The notes beneath the pieces are model-generated. The model was not told the origin of the DNA. It was given only the letters and a program-made list of their open reading frames with translations, and did no database searches. From the NCBI GenBank assembly GCA_964626565.1, contig CAZVFX010000010.1, forward strand, positions 24,553 through 88,552: a stretch of 64,000 nt of DNA, given 5' to 3'. Shown one piece after another: positions 33,831-42,317 of this stretch. The first letter of the stretch is position 1. Each line of letters opens with the position of its first letter. The position numbers and the translations under genes were made by a program. The DNA comes from CAZVFX01 sp964626565 (GTDB lineage: Bacteria; Myxococcota_A; UBA9042; CAIXZC01).

Positions 33831-35621
33831 ATGCGTTGCAGACTGTTTGCCCTGGTGGCAGCCCTTTCATTTGTTCTGGCCCTTTCCGGCTGCAAGCAGC
33901 TTGGGCTGGGTGGAGAGGAGGAGAAGGAGGAGGCCAAAAAGGAGGAGGCCAAGAAGGAGGAGGCCCCGGCCGAGAAGAAAGAAGAGGCTGCCGAGAAGAA
34001 GGAGGAGGCGGCTGGTGATGAAACCGCCAAAGCTGCTGAAGAAGCAGCCAAGAAGGTGGAGGAGGAAGCCGCGAAGAAGGTAGCAGAGGCCGAGAAGAAC
34101 GCAGAAGCGATCAAGGCCAAAGCTGAGGAAGAGAAGAAGAAGTTCGAGCAAGAGAAGAAACAACTCGAAGAAGAGAAGGCCCAGGTTGAAGAAAAGGCCA
34201 AACGTGACCTTCTGACCAAGGACCTCGCCGAACTGACGGCCCGCCTGCAAACGTTGAAGACCGACGTGGAGAACGGAGAGGCTGCTTTCAAAACGGCCAA
34301 GGACGAGGCCAAAACGGAGCAGTTCGCCGCCCTGCTGAAGGAAGTCGTCGCATTGGAGGAGGAGCGTGCCGCGGTAGAAGGGCTTATCGCACAGGCGAAA
34401 CTGGACGACGCCAAGACCCAGTTGGAGTTGCTCAAGGCCAAGCTTGCGCCCCTGGAGCAGAAAGGCGGTGAGTTGACCGCGGAGAAGCCGGTGGACCCGA
34501 AACTCAACGAAACCATGCTCAGCCTGCTGGCTGAAGAAGCGTGCCTGACCAAAAAGAACCTCCCTATGCTCGAATTCCAGAAGGAGCGCGAGGCGCTGTT
34601 CGCCAAGTACGAGATGGACAGAGTCACCTACGAGAAGTTGCGAGCGGAATTCAATCAGGGACCCAAGCCTGAAGATCAGGCTGCACTGGCTCAGGCCATT
34701 GCCAAGGCGTGCCCGCAGCAGCCGGTTACGGGCGAGGCTCGCCTCAAGCTTGCTTGCACCCACGGCATCAGCATCGCCAAGACCGAAGCGCTCAAATCAA
34801 TGAACGCACAGATGAAGGAAGCGCCCCCGGACGTCAAAGCGCAGCTAGAGAAGATGAAGGAAGAGGTGGTTGTGGAACTGGGCAAGGCTGAGGTCAAGTG
34901 CCTGGAGATCCTTGCCGGCCAGAGTCCGGAAGACGCGGAGAAGGCTGCTGCCTGTATCCTGGCCGCCGCCGACATCACGGGCCTGCAGGCCTGCGACGGC
35001 TTGATGAAGCAAGGCGACCCGACTCCGGCCGATCCGGTAGAGCCGGGCGCTGAAGCGCCGGCTGAAGCGCCTGTTGAAGCGCCCGCGGAGGCGCCTGCCG
35101 AAGCACCTGCCGAAGCGCCTGCCGAAGCGCCGGCTGAAGCACCTGCCGAAGCGCCGGCTGAAGCACCCGCCGAAGCACCTGCCGAAGCCCCGGCTGAAGC
35201 ACCCGCCGAAGCGCCTGCCGAAGCACCTGCCGAAGCACCTGCCGAAGCACCTGTCGAAGCCCCGGCTGAAGCGCCGACCGAAGCACCGGCCGAGGCTCCC
35301 AAGGAGCCCAAGGTGGAGCCCAAGAAACACAAAGCCGATGGCAAATACTCGGGCAAGTTCATCGGCGGAGGCACCACCGGCCTCCTGAAGTTCTCCGTAG
35401 ATGGTGGCAAGGTTCGGAAGGCCTCGCTCAAGGCAGGCAAGATCACCTACAAGCTTCACGGCGGCATCGGCAAGACCCTGGCCCTGGTCGGCAAGACCAA
35501 GAGCGGCGCCGACCACGTCAAGTGCAACGGCAAAGTCACCGGTGATACGGTCAAGGGAACTTGCACAGGCACTCTGAACAAGAAGAAGATGAAGGGCAAT
35601 TTTTCGGTCAAGAAGAAGTAG
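33831..35621 (+). CDS. Coiled-coil and Ala-Glu-Ala-Pro repeat lipoprotein
   Basis: A 596-residue lipoprotein (lipobox LSGC; GGAGGAG before the ATG). Residues 25-215 are an extended Glu/Lys/Ala coiled coil. About 215-400 is a helical region with a few cysteines (EEACLTKKNLP, LKLACTHGI, AEVKCLEILAG). About 405-490 is a tandem EAPA repeat of roughly 20 units encoded by near-identical 12-bp repeats. The last 100 residues are a Gly/Lys-rich beta domain (KADGKYSGKFIGGGTTGLLKFSVDGGKVRKA, then a pair of cysteines). The layout suggests a periplasm-spanning spacer that carries a small binding domain; no specific family was recognised. Confidence 0.78.
   Translation: MRCRLFALVAALSFVLALSGCKQLGLGGEEEKEEAKKEEAKKEEAPAEKKEEAAEKKEEAAGDETAKAAEEAAKKVEEEAAKKVAEAEKNAEAIKAKAEEEKKKFEQEKKQLEEEKAQVEEKAKRDLLTKDLAELTARLQTLKTDVENGEAAFKTAKDEAKTEQFAALLKEVVALEEERAAVEGLIAQAKLDDAKTQLELLKAKLAPLEQKGGELTAEKPVDPKLNETMLSLLAEEACLTKKNLPMLEFQKEREALFAKYEMDRVTYEKLRAEFNQGPKPEDQAALAQAIAKACPQQPVTGEARLKLACTHGISIAKTEALKSMNAQMKEAPPDVKAQLEKMKEEVVVELGKAEVKCLEILAGQSPEDAEKAAACILAAADITGLQACDGLMKQGDPTPADPVEPGAEAPAEAPVEAPAEAPAEAPAEAPAEAPAEAPAEAPAEAPAEAPAEAPAEAPAEAPAEAPAEAPAEAPVEAPAEAPTEAPAEAPKEPKVEPKKHKADGKYSGKFIGGGTTGLLKFSVDGGKVRKASLKAGKITYKLHGGIGKTLALVGKTKSGADHVKCNGKVTGDTVKGTCTGTLNKKKMKGNFSVKKK
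35047..35295. repeat. 12-bp coding tandem repeat (EAPA)
   Basis: About twenty units of the type GAAGCGCCTGCC encode Glu-Ala-Pro-Ala in the preceding lipoprotein. Low third-position divergence suggests slippage-driven length variation. Confidence 0.8.
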
Positions 35622-35634
35622 GTTTCAGGTTCCT

Positions 35635-35662
35635 AGCTCACAACTCAAAGCTCAAAGCTCTT
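35635..35662. repeat. Heptamer repeat at a gene end
   Basis: Units AGCTCAC, AACTCAA, AGCTCAA and AGCTCTT. The repeat overlaps the last codons (Lys-Glu-Leu-stop) of the lipoprotein gene on the minus strand. Confidence 0.65.
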
Positions 35663-36980
35663 TCAAGTAAGTTCCTACCTTAAAAGGCAGGCCGGACTGG
35701 TCCAGGATTTGGAGCGGTGTGCTGGTAGTTACCGGATAGACCTTCGGGTCGGAGTCTTCGCGGAAATCTACCAGCGTCAAGGCTTGGGTCTGTGCCCGTC
35801 GCGCTGACAGGAGCTGGCCCGGTTTGCCCGCGGCGCATCCCACACTCACGGTCTTCAGATAGCCGTACAAGGCGTGGTAAAAAACCGGGTAGGTCGACGA
35901 AACCAGCAACGATACGTCGCCTCGCAGCAGTTTCTCATAGTAGCGAAAGCCCGGCTGCAGAATGGCTCGCTCCTTCGGCGTGTATTTCTCCATTGGCGCA
36001 CAGGATACAGCCACCCTGTGAGTGGCCATCGCACCGCTTTCGAGAGAGCTGAGCATCCATTTCTCGTGGTTCTTGTCGTAGGTGTCCTGGCGAGGGTCGA
36101 GCACAACAAACAACACGCCTGAGGTCAAAAAGCTGTACCGGTAGGGCGGATCATTTCCTTCCCCGTGCATGAGCAGACGCGAGCTTTGCACCTTCGGAGC
36201 TCCTCCCGATGAGCCGGCGCAATATATGGGCAGCGCGGTCCACGCCTTACCGGTATTGAGCCGGTCCAACAGTGCGGCCAGCTTCTTCGACGGGGCTTTG
36301 TAGTTCAAATAGAGGAATACCAGGTCGGGCGAGAGTTGGTCGAATGTGGCCGCCAGTTGTTGTATCTGTTCGTCGTCCGGATGCACGAAAAGACCGGCAA
36401 AAACGGTGCGTACTCCCCCTTCGCCCGGCTTAGGAGGCAATTCGGCGGCCTTCGAAGCCAGCGGGGCCACGGGTAACTTCTCCAAGGGCAGGGGGCGGGT
36501 TTCGTTGAATTGCACCTTTCCCCCCATCTCCACCCGAACCGTTACCTCCCTGTCCGCCATCCCGCCCTGGTACAGATGTTCTACGTTGCACCCCACCAAC
36601 TCACCGCTCCGGTCGCCGGGGTTCCAGAAACAGCGAAAATCGGTGACCGGCACGCTGGGCCAGAACAGCGACAGTCGTACGCTGGTGTCACGCATTACGT
36701 CGAGGGTCGCAGGTTCGATCCGCCAGGTGATGGTGGAAGTATCCGGAGGTTCATCCTGAGGAATCTCGACCTGGATTTCCGGAGGGCGATGGGGAGCCTT
36801 GAGGTCGGGGCCGGGCTCGGTCCCGGCGTCTTCGGTGCTAGCCGGAGTAGCATCCGGGTCTGTCTCGGCATTTTTGGCCGACGACTTCACCGGGGCCTTC
36901 TCGGAAGGGGCTTGCTTCTTGCAGCCCTGGGGAAGAGCGACCACAAGCAGGATCAGGATAACGGGTAGCGCAGTTCGCAA
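35652..36980 (-). CDS. Lipoprotein with metallophosphoesterase-like fold lacking metal ligands
   Basis: A 442-residue lipoprotein (MRTALPVILILLVVALPQGC). After a low-complexity linker, residues about 80-170 look like the fibronectin-like N domain of purple acid phosphatases. Residues about 185-430 resemble a calcineurin-like phosphatase: VRTVFAGLFVHPDDEQIQQL, PDLVFLYLN, PYRYSFLTSGVLFVVLDPRQDTYDKNHEKWMLSSLES and HRVAVSCAPM are laid out as in that fold. The expected ligands (D-x-H, GDxx, GNHE, and the two late His motifs) are not in place, so it is probably a binding protein rather than an enzyme. The fold assignment is by pattern only. Confidence 0.6.
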   Translation of the reverse strand: MRTALPVILILLVVALPQGCKKQAPSEKAPVKSSAKNAETDPDATPASTEDAGTEPGPDLKAPHRPPEIQVEIPQDEPPDTSTITWRIEPATLDVMRDTSVRLSLFWPSVPVTDFRCFWNPGDRSGELVGCNVEHLYQGGMADREVTVRVEMGGKVQFNETRPLPLEKLPVAPLASKAAELPPKPGEGGVRTVFAGLFVHPDDEQIQQLAATFDQLSPDLVFLYLNYKAPSKKLAALLDRLNTGKAWTALPIYCAGSSGGAPKVQSSRLLMHGEGNDPPYRYSFLTSGVLFVVLDPRQDTYDKNHEKWMLSSLESGAMATHRVAVSCAPMEKYTPKERAILQPGFRYYEKLLRGDVSLLVSSTYPVFYHALYGYLKTVSVGCAAGKPGQLLSARRAQTQALTLVDFREDSDPKVYPVTTSTPLQILDQSGLPFKVGTYLKEL

Positions 36981-37113
36981 GACGGTTCAACCTCCGGGGC
37001 GCTATTGTAGCTGCAAACCACTGTCCGCGCAACGTAACGTGAGCCACTAAACCTTTTACTCGGCGGAGCCGCCTGTGTAACATACGCATGCTGTTCCTTG
37101 TGCGGAGGAGAGA

Positions 37114-37545
37114 ATGCAAATACTGGTGCTGGCGGTCGCGCTGCTGCAGTTTGGGCCCGGGCCGGCGGAGAAGTTGTTGGTTGAACTCGCCGGGGTGAAG
37201 GGGGGCGCTGCACCCTCCGAAATCGCCCGTTTTATCGACCCGGTGAAAGGCCTGGAGATGGACAAGGCTCCCGAAGGGGCGTCCCGCCCCGAATGGGTGA
37301 AACTCACGAGTGATGGCGGCTCGGAGCTGGGCAAGCACCTGGGCCCGCTGTTTGCCGCGGGCATCTTCAAGGCTGCGCCCCGTTGTGAGAAACGACCGGA
37401 AGGGTACTCGTGCACCGTCATGACGCCGACGTCGCTGCCGCAGGTGGTTGAGTTGTCGGAGGTGAAGGGGAAGCTGTACCTGCGCAAGATCTACTGGGCG
37501 CCTGACCCGGGGGAAGAAGATGACGACGAGGGCCTGCCCCTATGA
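37114..37545 (+). CDS. Small secreted hypothetical protein
   Basis: A 143-residue product with a short, weak signal-like N terminus (MQILVLAVALLQFGPGPAEK) preceded by CGGAGGAGAG. Two cysteines (PRCEKRPEGYSC) probably form a disulphide. The end is acidic. No family was recognised. The stop overlaps the start of the 3D-domain gene by four bases, so the two are coupled and may act together. Confidence 0.65.
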   Translation: MQILVLAVALLQFGPGPAEKLLVELAGVKGGAAPSEIARFIDPVKGLEMDKAPEGASRPEWVKLTSDGGSELGKHLGPLFAAGIFKAAPRCEKRPEGYSCTVMTPTSLPQVVELSEVKGKLYLRKIYWAPDPGEEDDDEGLPL

Positions 37546-38753
37546 GAGCTCGCGTTGCGCCGTTCCTGCTGGCCCTCCTTCTGCCCGTGGCTGCCCTGGC
37601 CGGAGAACCGGAGAATCCTGCTGACGGCCTGGTGTTGGTCGAGGACTGGCGCAATTACGTCAGGATCACTCACTACGACCCGGCCGGAATCCCATGTTAC
37701 GACAGCCGCGACCGCAAAAGCCGGAAAGTGGCTCGCTATCTCTATTTCAAGGAACCGCTGTATCTGGTTTCCAGCAAAAAGGGGTGGGCCCGCGTGCGGG
37801 TGGATGATCTGAAGTGTTGGGTGCGCTCCAAGCGTATCGACCCGGTGCATTCACGGCCGGTGCACTGTCCTGCCAAGGAGCGTGAGCAACCCCTTTTCCC
37901 CCTGGAGTTTCTGGCTGACATAAAGAGCGCAGCCCAGGCGGTTCCACTGTCGGTGGGGCCGCTCTATCCCACCTTCTACCAGATCGCGCGTGAGGTCCTG
38001 TACCCACCGTTGGATGAAGACGAAAAGCTTGTTGCAGTGAGGGATGTCGACGGCAAGGTCATTGCCCGGGTCTCCAAGAGCTTTCGCCGCGCGTTGCTGA
38101 TTCAAGGTACCGCAGCCCTCAAGGATGGCACCATCATCAACGTGGGGCGGACAATAAAGGGCGAAAAACGTTTTGTTGTTCTTTCCGAGGGCAGCTACGG
38201 TCTGGGCGTTTCCGGCTTCAGCATCTACCCGTACCGCAGCGTCGCGGTTGATTTCGACCTTCTGTGCGACCGGCTCTCAGCCCAGGGTGCCGGCGGGGGC
38301 TGCACTCCGGGAAATGCTCTGCCCCGGGGAAGCCGCAATCGAAAAGTGACCCGCGCCAACAAGAAGAAGTTGGTGGGGACACTGTTCAAGGTTCCGGCCT
38401 TCGAGGGGGCGGAAATCTCCGCGGGCGAACTCCATGATGGCTTTGTTTGTGCGGTGGATGTAGGTGGCGGCATCAAGATAGACCGCATGGACGTGTTCGT
38501 GGGGACCGACGGCGGAGGAAACCCGTACTATCCTTCCTGCAGAAAAGACAACCCGCTGACACGGCACGGTGTGGAGAGCCTCATCCCCTGCGATTGGCGG
38601 CACTTCGTGGAGAACGACAAAGGTGTCTGGAAGCGACAAGTTGCAACCGAATACCGTCAGGTCTCCCGCCACAAAGGCCTGGAGGTGCTGGTGTTTCCCG
38701 GCGTCAAGTGCAGGAAGCAGACTGATGCTTTGGCGGGTCAGTCCGGGGAGTAG
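37542..38753 (+). CDS. Secreted 3D-domain protein with SH3-like N terminus
   Basis: A 403-residue exported protein (signal peptide ending AALA before GEPENP). Residues about 35-100 look like a bacterial SH3 domain (YDSRDRKSRKVARYLYFKEPLYLVSSKKGWARVRV). The C-terminal part contains the 3D-domain signature CAVDVGGGIKIDRMDVFVG (about 302-320), as in MltA-type lytic transglycosylases and Rpf-like cell-wall proteins, where the aspartates are catalytic or structural. Several cysteines occur, which is unusual for the family. Peptidoglycan binding or cleavage is inferred. It converges on the Ser/Thr kinase gene. Confidence 0.72.
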   Translation: MRARVAPFLLALLLPVAALAGEPENPADGLVLVEDWRNYVRITHYDPAGIPCYDSRDRKSRKVARYLYFKEPLYLVSSKKGWARVRVDDLKCWVRSKRIDPVHSRPVHCPAKEREQPLFPLEFLADIKSAAQAVPLSVGPLYPTFYQIAREVLYPPLDEDEKLVAVRDVDGKVIARVSKSFRRALLIQGTAALKDGTIINVGRTIKGEKRFVVLSEGSYGLGVSGFSIYPYRSVAVDFDLLCDRLSAQGAGGGCTPGNALPRGSRNRKVTRANKKKLVGTLFKVPAFEGAEISAGELHDGFVCAVDVGGGIKIDRMDVFVGTDGGGNPYYPSCRKDNPLTRHGVESLIPCDWRHFVENDKGVWKRQVATEYRQVSRHKGLEVLVFPGVKCRKQTDALAGQSGE

Positions 38754-38764
38754 GGAAGGGCCTG

Positions 38765-40995
38765 CTACCAGTTAGGGCCGCCCTCCATTTCCTTGAACAT
38801 ATCGTCTGATGGGTCGGAGCTGCCTGAGCCGGAGCCGCCCATATTGTCCAGCATGTTGTCCATCTCTTCTTCGCTCTTCTTCCGTTCTTCCTCGGCCTTC
38901 CTGGCTGCTTCTTCTTCGGCTTTCTTTCTTGCCGCTTCTTCCTCGGCCTTCTTCTTTGCCGCTTCTTCCTCGGCTTTCTTCTTTGCCGCTTCTTCCTCGG
39001 CTTTCTTTTTTGCGGCTTCTTCCTCGGCTTTCTTCTTTGCTGCTTCTTCCTCGGCTTTTTCGTCCTTTGCCGGTTCTTTCTTCTCCTCTACCGGTTCGGG
39101 CCCCTCCGTCGCCGTCGGGGTACTGGGATCTTCCGGTTCTTTCTTCTCCTCTACCGGTTCCTTTTTCTCCTCGACCGGTTCTTCGCCTTCCTCTATTGGC
39201 AACGCAGGCAGCTTCTCGACCGGTTCGGGCCCCTCCGTCGCCGTCGGGGTACTGTGATCTTCCGGTTCTGGCCCCTCCGTCGCCGTCGGGGTACTGTGAT
39301 CTTCCGGTTCGGGCCCCTTCGTCGCNNNNNNNNNNNNNNNNNNNNNNNNNNNNNNNNNNNNNNNNNNNNNNNNNNNNNNNNNNNNNNNNNNNNNNNNNNN
39401 NNNNNNNNNNNNNNNNNNNNNNNNNGCCCCTCCGTCGCCGTCGGGGTACTGTGATCTTCCGGTTCGGGCCCCTTCGTCGCAGTCGGGGTACTGTGATCTT
39501 CCGGTTCGGGCCCCTTCGTCGCCTTCGGGGTACTGTGATCTTCCGGTGCGGCCGCGGGTTGAGCCTCAAGTTCCGGACTCGCCTTGTCCTCGGTCGCAGG
39601 TTCCTCCTCGCCGGCAGGCAAGGCAGCTTCTTCCGTGGGCGCCGGCGTATCCTTCTTACCGCCGAATTGCACGCCCATAACCAGGGCTCCGGCCACCAGG
39701 GCCAGGGCCACGGTGATGGCGGAAACCGCAATGATCAACCTGCGGTTTAGCGGCGGCTTGGGCAATACGAAAGGATCTTCAGCCCGCGGCGGCTCCTGCC
39801 GGGCCGCAGGTTCCGGCAGGGCGTCTCCCGCGTCGGCCTCATCCTCTCCGTCCTCGGTCATCTCTTCATGAACCCGAGAAGCAAGGGTCTCCTCCAGTGC
39901 GAAATCAGAGGCTGCTCCCTCCAATGGCATCCCGTCGTAGCCCCTGGTCCCCGCTTCAGTGCCCGAAGGCGCCGAAGGCGGGGAGGTAAGAACCGCCTGG
40001 TAACTCTTCTTGTCGTCGGTAACACCTTCGTACCGCCGCAGCATGGTCGCAAAGAGCTCCTTGACCTCAGCCGCGGTCTGGGGACGGTCCCCGGGCTCAA
40101 GGGCCAACATGCGCACCAGCAGCTCCTCCAGTTCAAGAGGCACTGTGACGTCAGGTGTCTTCTTCGTGATCGGAACCGGCTTGGAATGGATCTTCTCCTG
40201 CAGAATCGCAGCCGTCTGGCGCGCGTTGACAGGGAGAGTTCCGGACAGAGCGTGAAAGGCCACCGCCCCAAGGGAGTAGATATCGCTCAACGCAGTTATG
40301 TTGGTGCTCTTCACCTGCTCGGGGCTCATGTACGCGGGCGATCCTAAGATCATTCCTGCTGTGGTCAGTGAGGCCATATCGGCCCCTTCCAGAACCTTGG
40401 CGATACCGAAATCCAGTACCGTCACAAAGTCAGGCTCCCCGCCACGGTTGGAGACCATTACGTTGTCCGGCTTCAGGTCCCGGTGTACCACCCCTTCCCG
40501 GTGTGCCTCTTCCAGGGAATCGCAAACCTGAATGAGGAGTCTCAGCGTCCGGCGCCAGGGGAGGCGGCCCGGGGGATCTCCCTCGGCTTTGGCCAACTTC
40601 CGCAGTGTGTCGCCCTGGATGAAGTCCATCACCATGAACAGCAACCCGTCATCGGTCTGATCGAGGTCGAAGGTGTTGATGGTGTGAGGGTTGGTGAGCC
40701 TGGTGACTACTCTGGCTTCGTTGAAGAAGCGGGCCACCATGTTGGAATCGGAGCGAAACTCAGCCCGCAACACCTTTACCGCAACCGGTCTTCCCAGGAC
40801 CAGGTGGGTGGCCTTGTAGACAGATCCGAAACCGCCGTGGCCCAGCGCCGCCTCCAGTTTATACTTCTGCCTTAGCACCTGCCCGGACAGGTCTGCCAAC
40901 ACCGGCACCTCGATCAGCAGGCTCCCGTCGGCAGTGCACAGATTCTTCTTCTCTCTGTAAACTGCGTGGCAATGTGGGCAAATGAATTCAGGCAT
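38765..40995 (-). CDS. Membrane Ser/Thr protein kinase with repetitive extracytoplasmic region, interrupted by an assembly gap
   Basis: The N terminus has a small zinc ribbon (CPHCHAVYREKKNLC). The kinase domain (about 40-320) is complete: GHGGFGSVY, VAVKV, HRDLKPDN, DFGIAKV and SPAYMSPEQ. A membrane helix follows (IIAVSAITVALALVAGALVMGV, about 430). Outside the membrane come 14-residue repeats EDHSTPTATEGPEP, interrupted by 100 N (39326-39425), then PVEEKKEP and an array of KAEEEAAKK units, and an end MDNMLDNMGGSGSG...GGPNW. Reading backward from the stop at 38765, the frame joins the repeat on the far side of the gap, so this is one gene. Automatic calls will split it because the filler is not a multiple of three. 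Confidence 0.85.
38890..39065. repeat. Coding repeat for the KAEEEAAKK array
   Basis: About five copies of a 27-30-base unit of the type GCCGCTTCTTCCTCGGCTTT encode a charged helical heptad-like array in the kinase extracytoplasmic region. Confidence 0.7.
39220..39550. repeat. 42-bp coding tandem repeat in the kinase gene
   Basis: Units containing GTCGGGGTACTGTGATCTTC encode the 14-residue EDHSTPTATEGPEP module on the minus strand. At least six complete or partial copies are visible around the N gap, nearly identical at the base level. Confidence 0.8.
39326..39425. other. Assembly gap of 100 N
   Basis: Exactly 100 unknown bases inside the 42-bp coding repeat of the Ser/Thr kinase gene. The true length and repeat number are unknown. 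Confidence 0.97.
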
Positions 40996-41055
40996 CTCGG
41001 CTCCCGGCTACCAGGTGAGAATCTACCATGTTCGAAAACTCACGGCAAGAGGGGG

Positions 41056-42303
41056 CTAGAATAGAGACGGTCCCTTCTTGGCGTCCGTCTTGGGTTCAGG
41101 CTCAGGTTCAGGGTCAGGTTCAGGCACGGGCTCAGGCGCCGGTTCGGGCGCAGGAGGCGCAGTCAGGGCCGGCAATTCCTCGACCCAGGCATCACCGCCC
41201 GGGTCTTCCTCAGGCTCCGGCGCCGCTTCGGAAGGCAGATTCTCCTCGACCGGATGGGGAATGTCTTCAGTGGGTGGTTCGGGCGCCGGTTCCGGTTCCG
41301 GTTCCGGGTTGGGTGCGGGGGCCGGGACCGGTTGGGGAGCGTTGGCATTGGGGTTCAAGAATCGCCGCTGGAATTTCCGGCTGTAGTCGGTGTATTCGTT
41401 GTCCCCTGCGGCCGCGACCCCCATGGCCAGCGAGTTCATCTGCGAATCCATCATGTCGATTTGATGGAGCAGCAGAGCCTCCGGTGTGATGGGCAGCACG
41501 GGGGCTCCCTTTTCGAAGTCGCCGTGATGACTCACCACCAGGTGTTTTACCCGCAACGCCAGCTCCTTCGGGAAACCGGGAAGTTTGTCGAGGGCGCGGT
41601 TTACCAATTCGATACCCAAGACCAGGTGTCCCACCAGCCGTCCCTCGGTGGAGATGTCGATCCCCTGCTCATATTCATACTCGGTCATCTTGCCCAGGTC
41701 GTGGAGCATCGCGCCCAGGACCACCATGTCGCGGTTCACCAGCCCCGGCGCCTGGAGTTCGTAATGCTCGGAGAGCATAGAGGCCATTTCCATCATGGAT
41801 ACGGTGTGTTCCATGAGGCCTCGCACGTATGCGTGGTGCATCATTTTGGCCGCAGGCGCAGCAGTGAAGCGGTCCAGCGTCCCCGGCTCATCGAGGATCG
41901 TCCGGACGAGCTTCTTCAGGTGCTTGTCGGAGAAAGAGGAGACCAACTTGTCGAAGCGCTTCGTGAGCACCTTCCTGGTCAGCGGGGAAGAGGGTATCAG
42001 TCGATCGTACAACTCGTCGGTCCATTTCAGCGGGGCGATGGACCTGACCGTGACCTGGGGTTTGTCGCGGTACATGGAGACCACTCCCTCAACCTTCACC
42101 GGAGTCATGCGCTCCAGTTGGGAGTCCACCAGCTCGGCCTCGTCCCACAGCTTGCCTTCCACCTGGCCGGCCCGGTTCCCCAAGGTCAGCGTCAGATACT
42201 TCTTTCCCGCCTTGGTGTCCCCCAGGGTCTTCTCTTTGAGGAGAAAGGCCGTGGTAATCCTGGTTCCAGCTTCAAGGTCCGAAATTCTAATCACTTCGTC
42301 CAT
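41056..42303 (-). CDS. YhaM-like OB-fold/HD-domain 3'-5' exoribonuclease homologue
   Basis: A 415-residue protein. Residues 1-95 form an OB fold (GKKYLTLTLGNRAGQVEGKLWD, VKVEGVVSMYRDKPQVTV). Residues about 150-300 form an HD domain with its ligands in GLMEHTVSM, AMLHDLGKMTEY, VGHLVLG and VVSHHGD. This order is that of Bacillus YhaM, a 3'-5' exonuclease. Beyond about residue 315 the protein has a long Pro/Glu-rich tail not found in YhaM. It lies 14 bases downstream of the LolC/E-type gene and 60 bases upstream of the kinase gene on the same strand. Confidence 0.85.
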   Translation of the reverse strand: MDEVIRISDLEAGTRITTAFLLKEKTLGDTKAGKKYLTLTLGNRAGQVEGKLWDEAELVDSQLERMTPVKVEGVVSMYRDKPQVTVRSIAPLKWTDELYDRLIPSSPLTRKVLTKRFDKLVSSFSDKHLKKLVRTILDEPGTLDRFTAAPAAKMMHHAYVRGLMEHTVSMMEMASMLSEHYELQAPGLVNRDMVVLGAMLHDLGKMTEYEYEQGIDISTEGRLVGHLVLGIELVNRALDKLPGFPKELALRVKHLVVSHHGDFEKGAPVLPITPEALLLHQIDMMDSQMNSLAMGVAAAGDNEYTDYSRKFQRRFLNPNANAPQPVPAPAPNPEPEPEPAPEPPTEDIPHPVEENLPSEAAPEPEEDPGGDAWVEELPALTAPPAPEPAPEPVPEPDPEPEPEPKTDAKKGPSLF

Positions 42304-42317
42304 GTTCTTGCTCCAAT

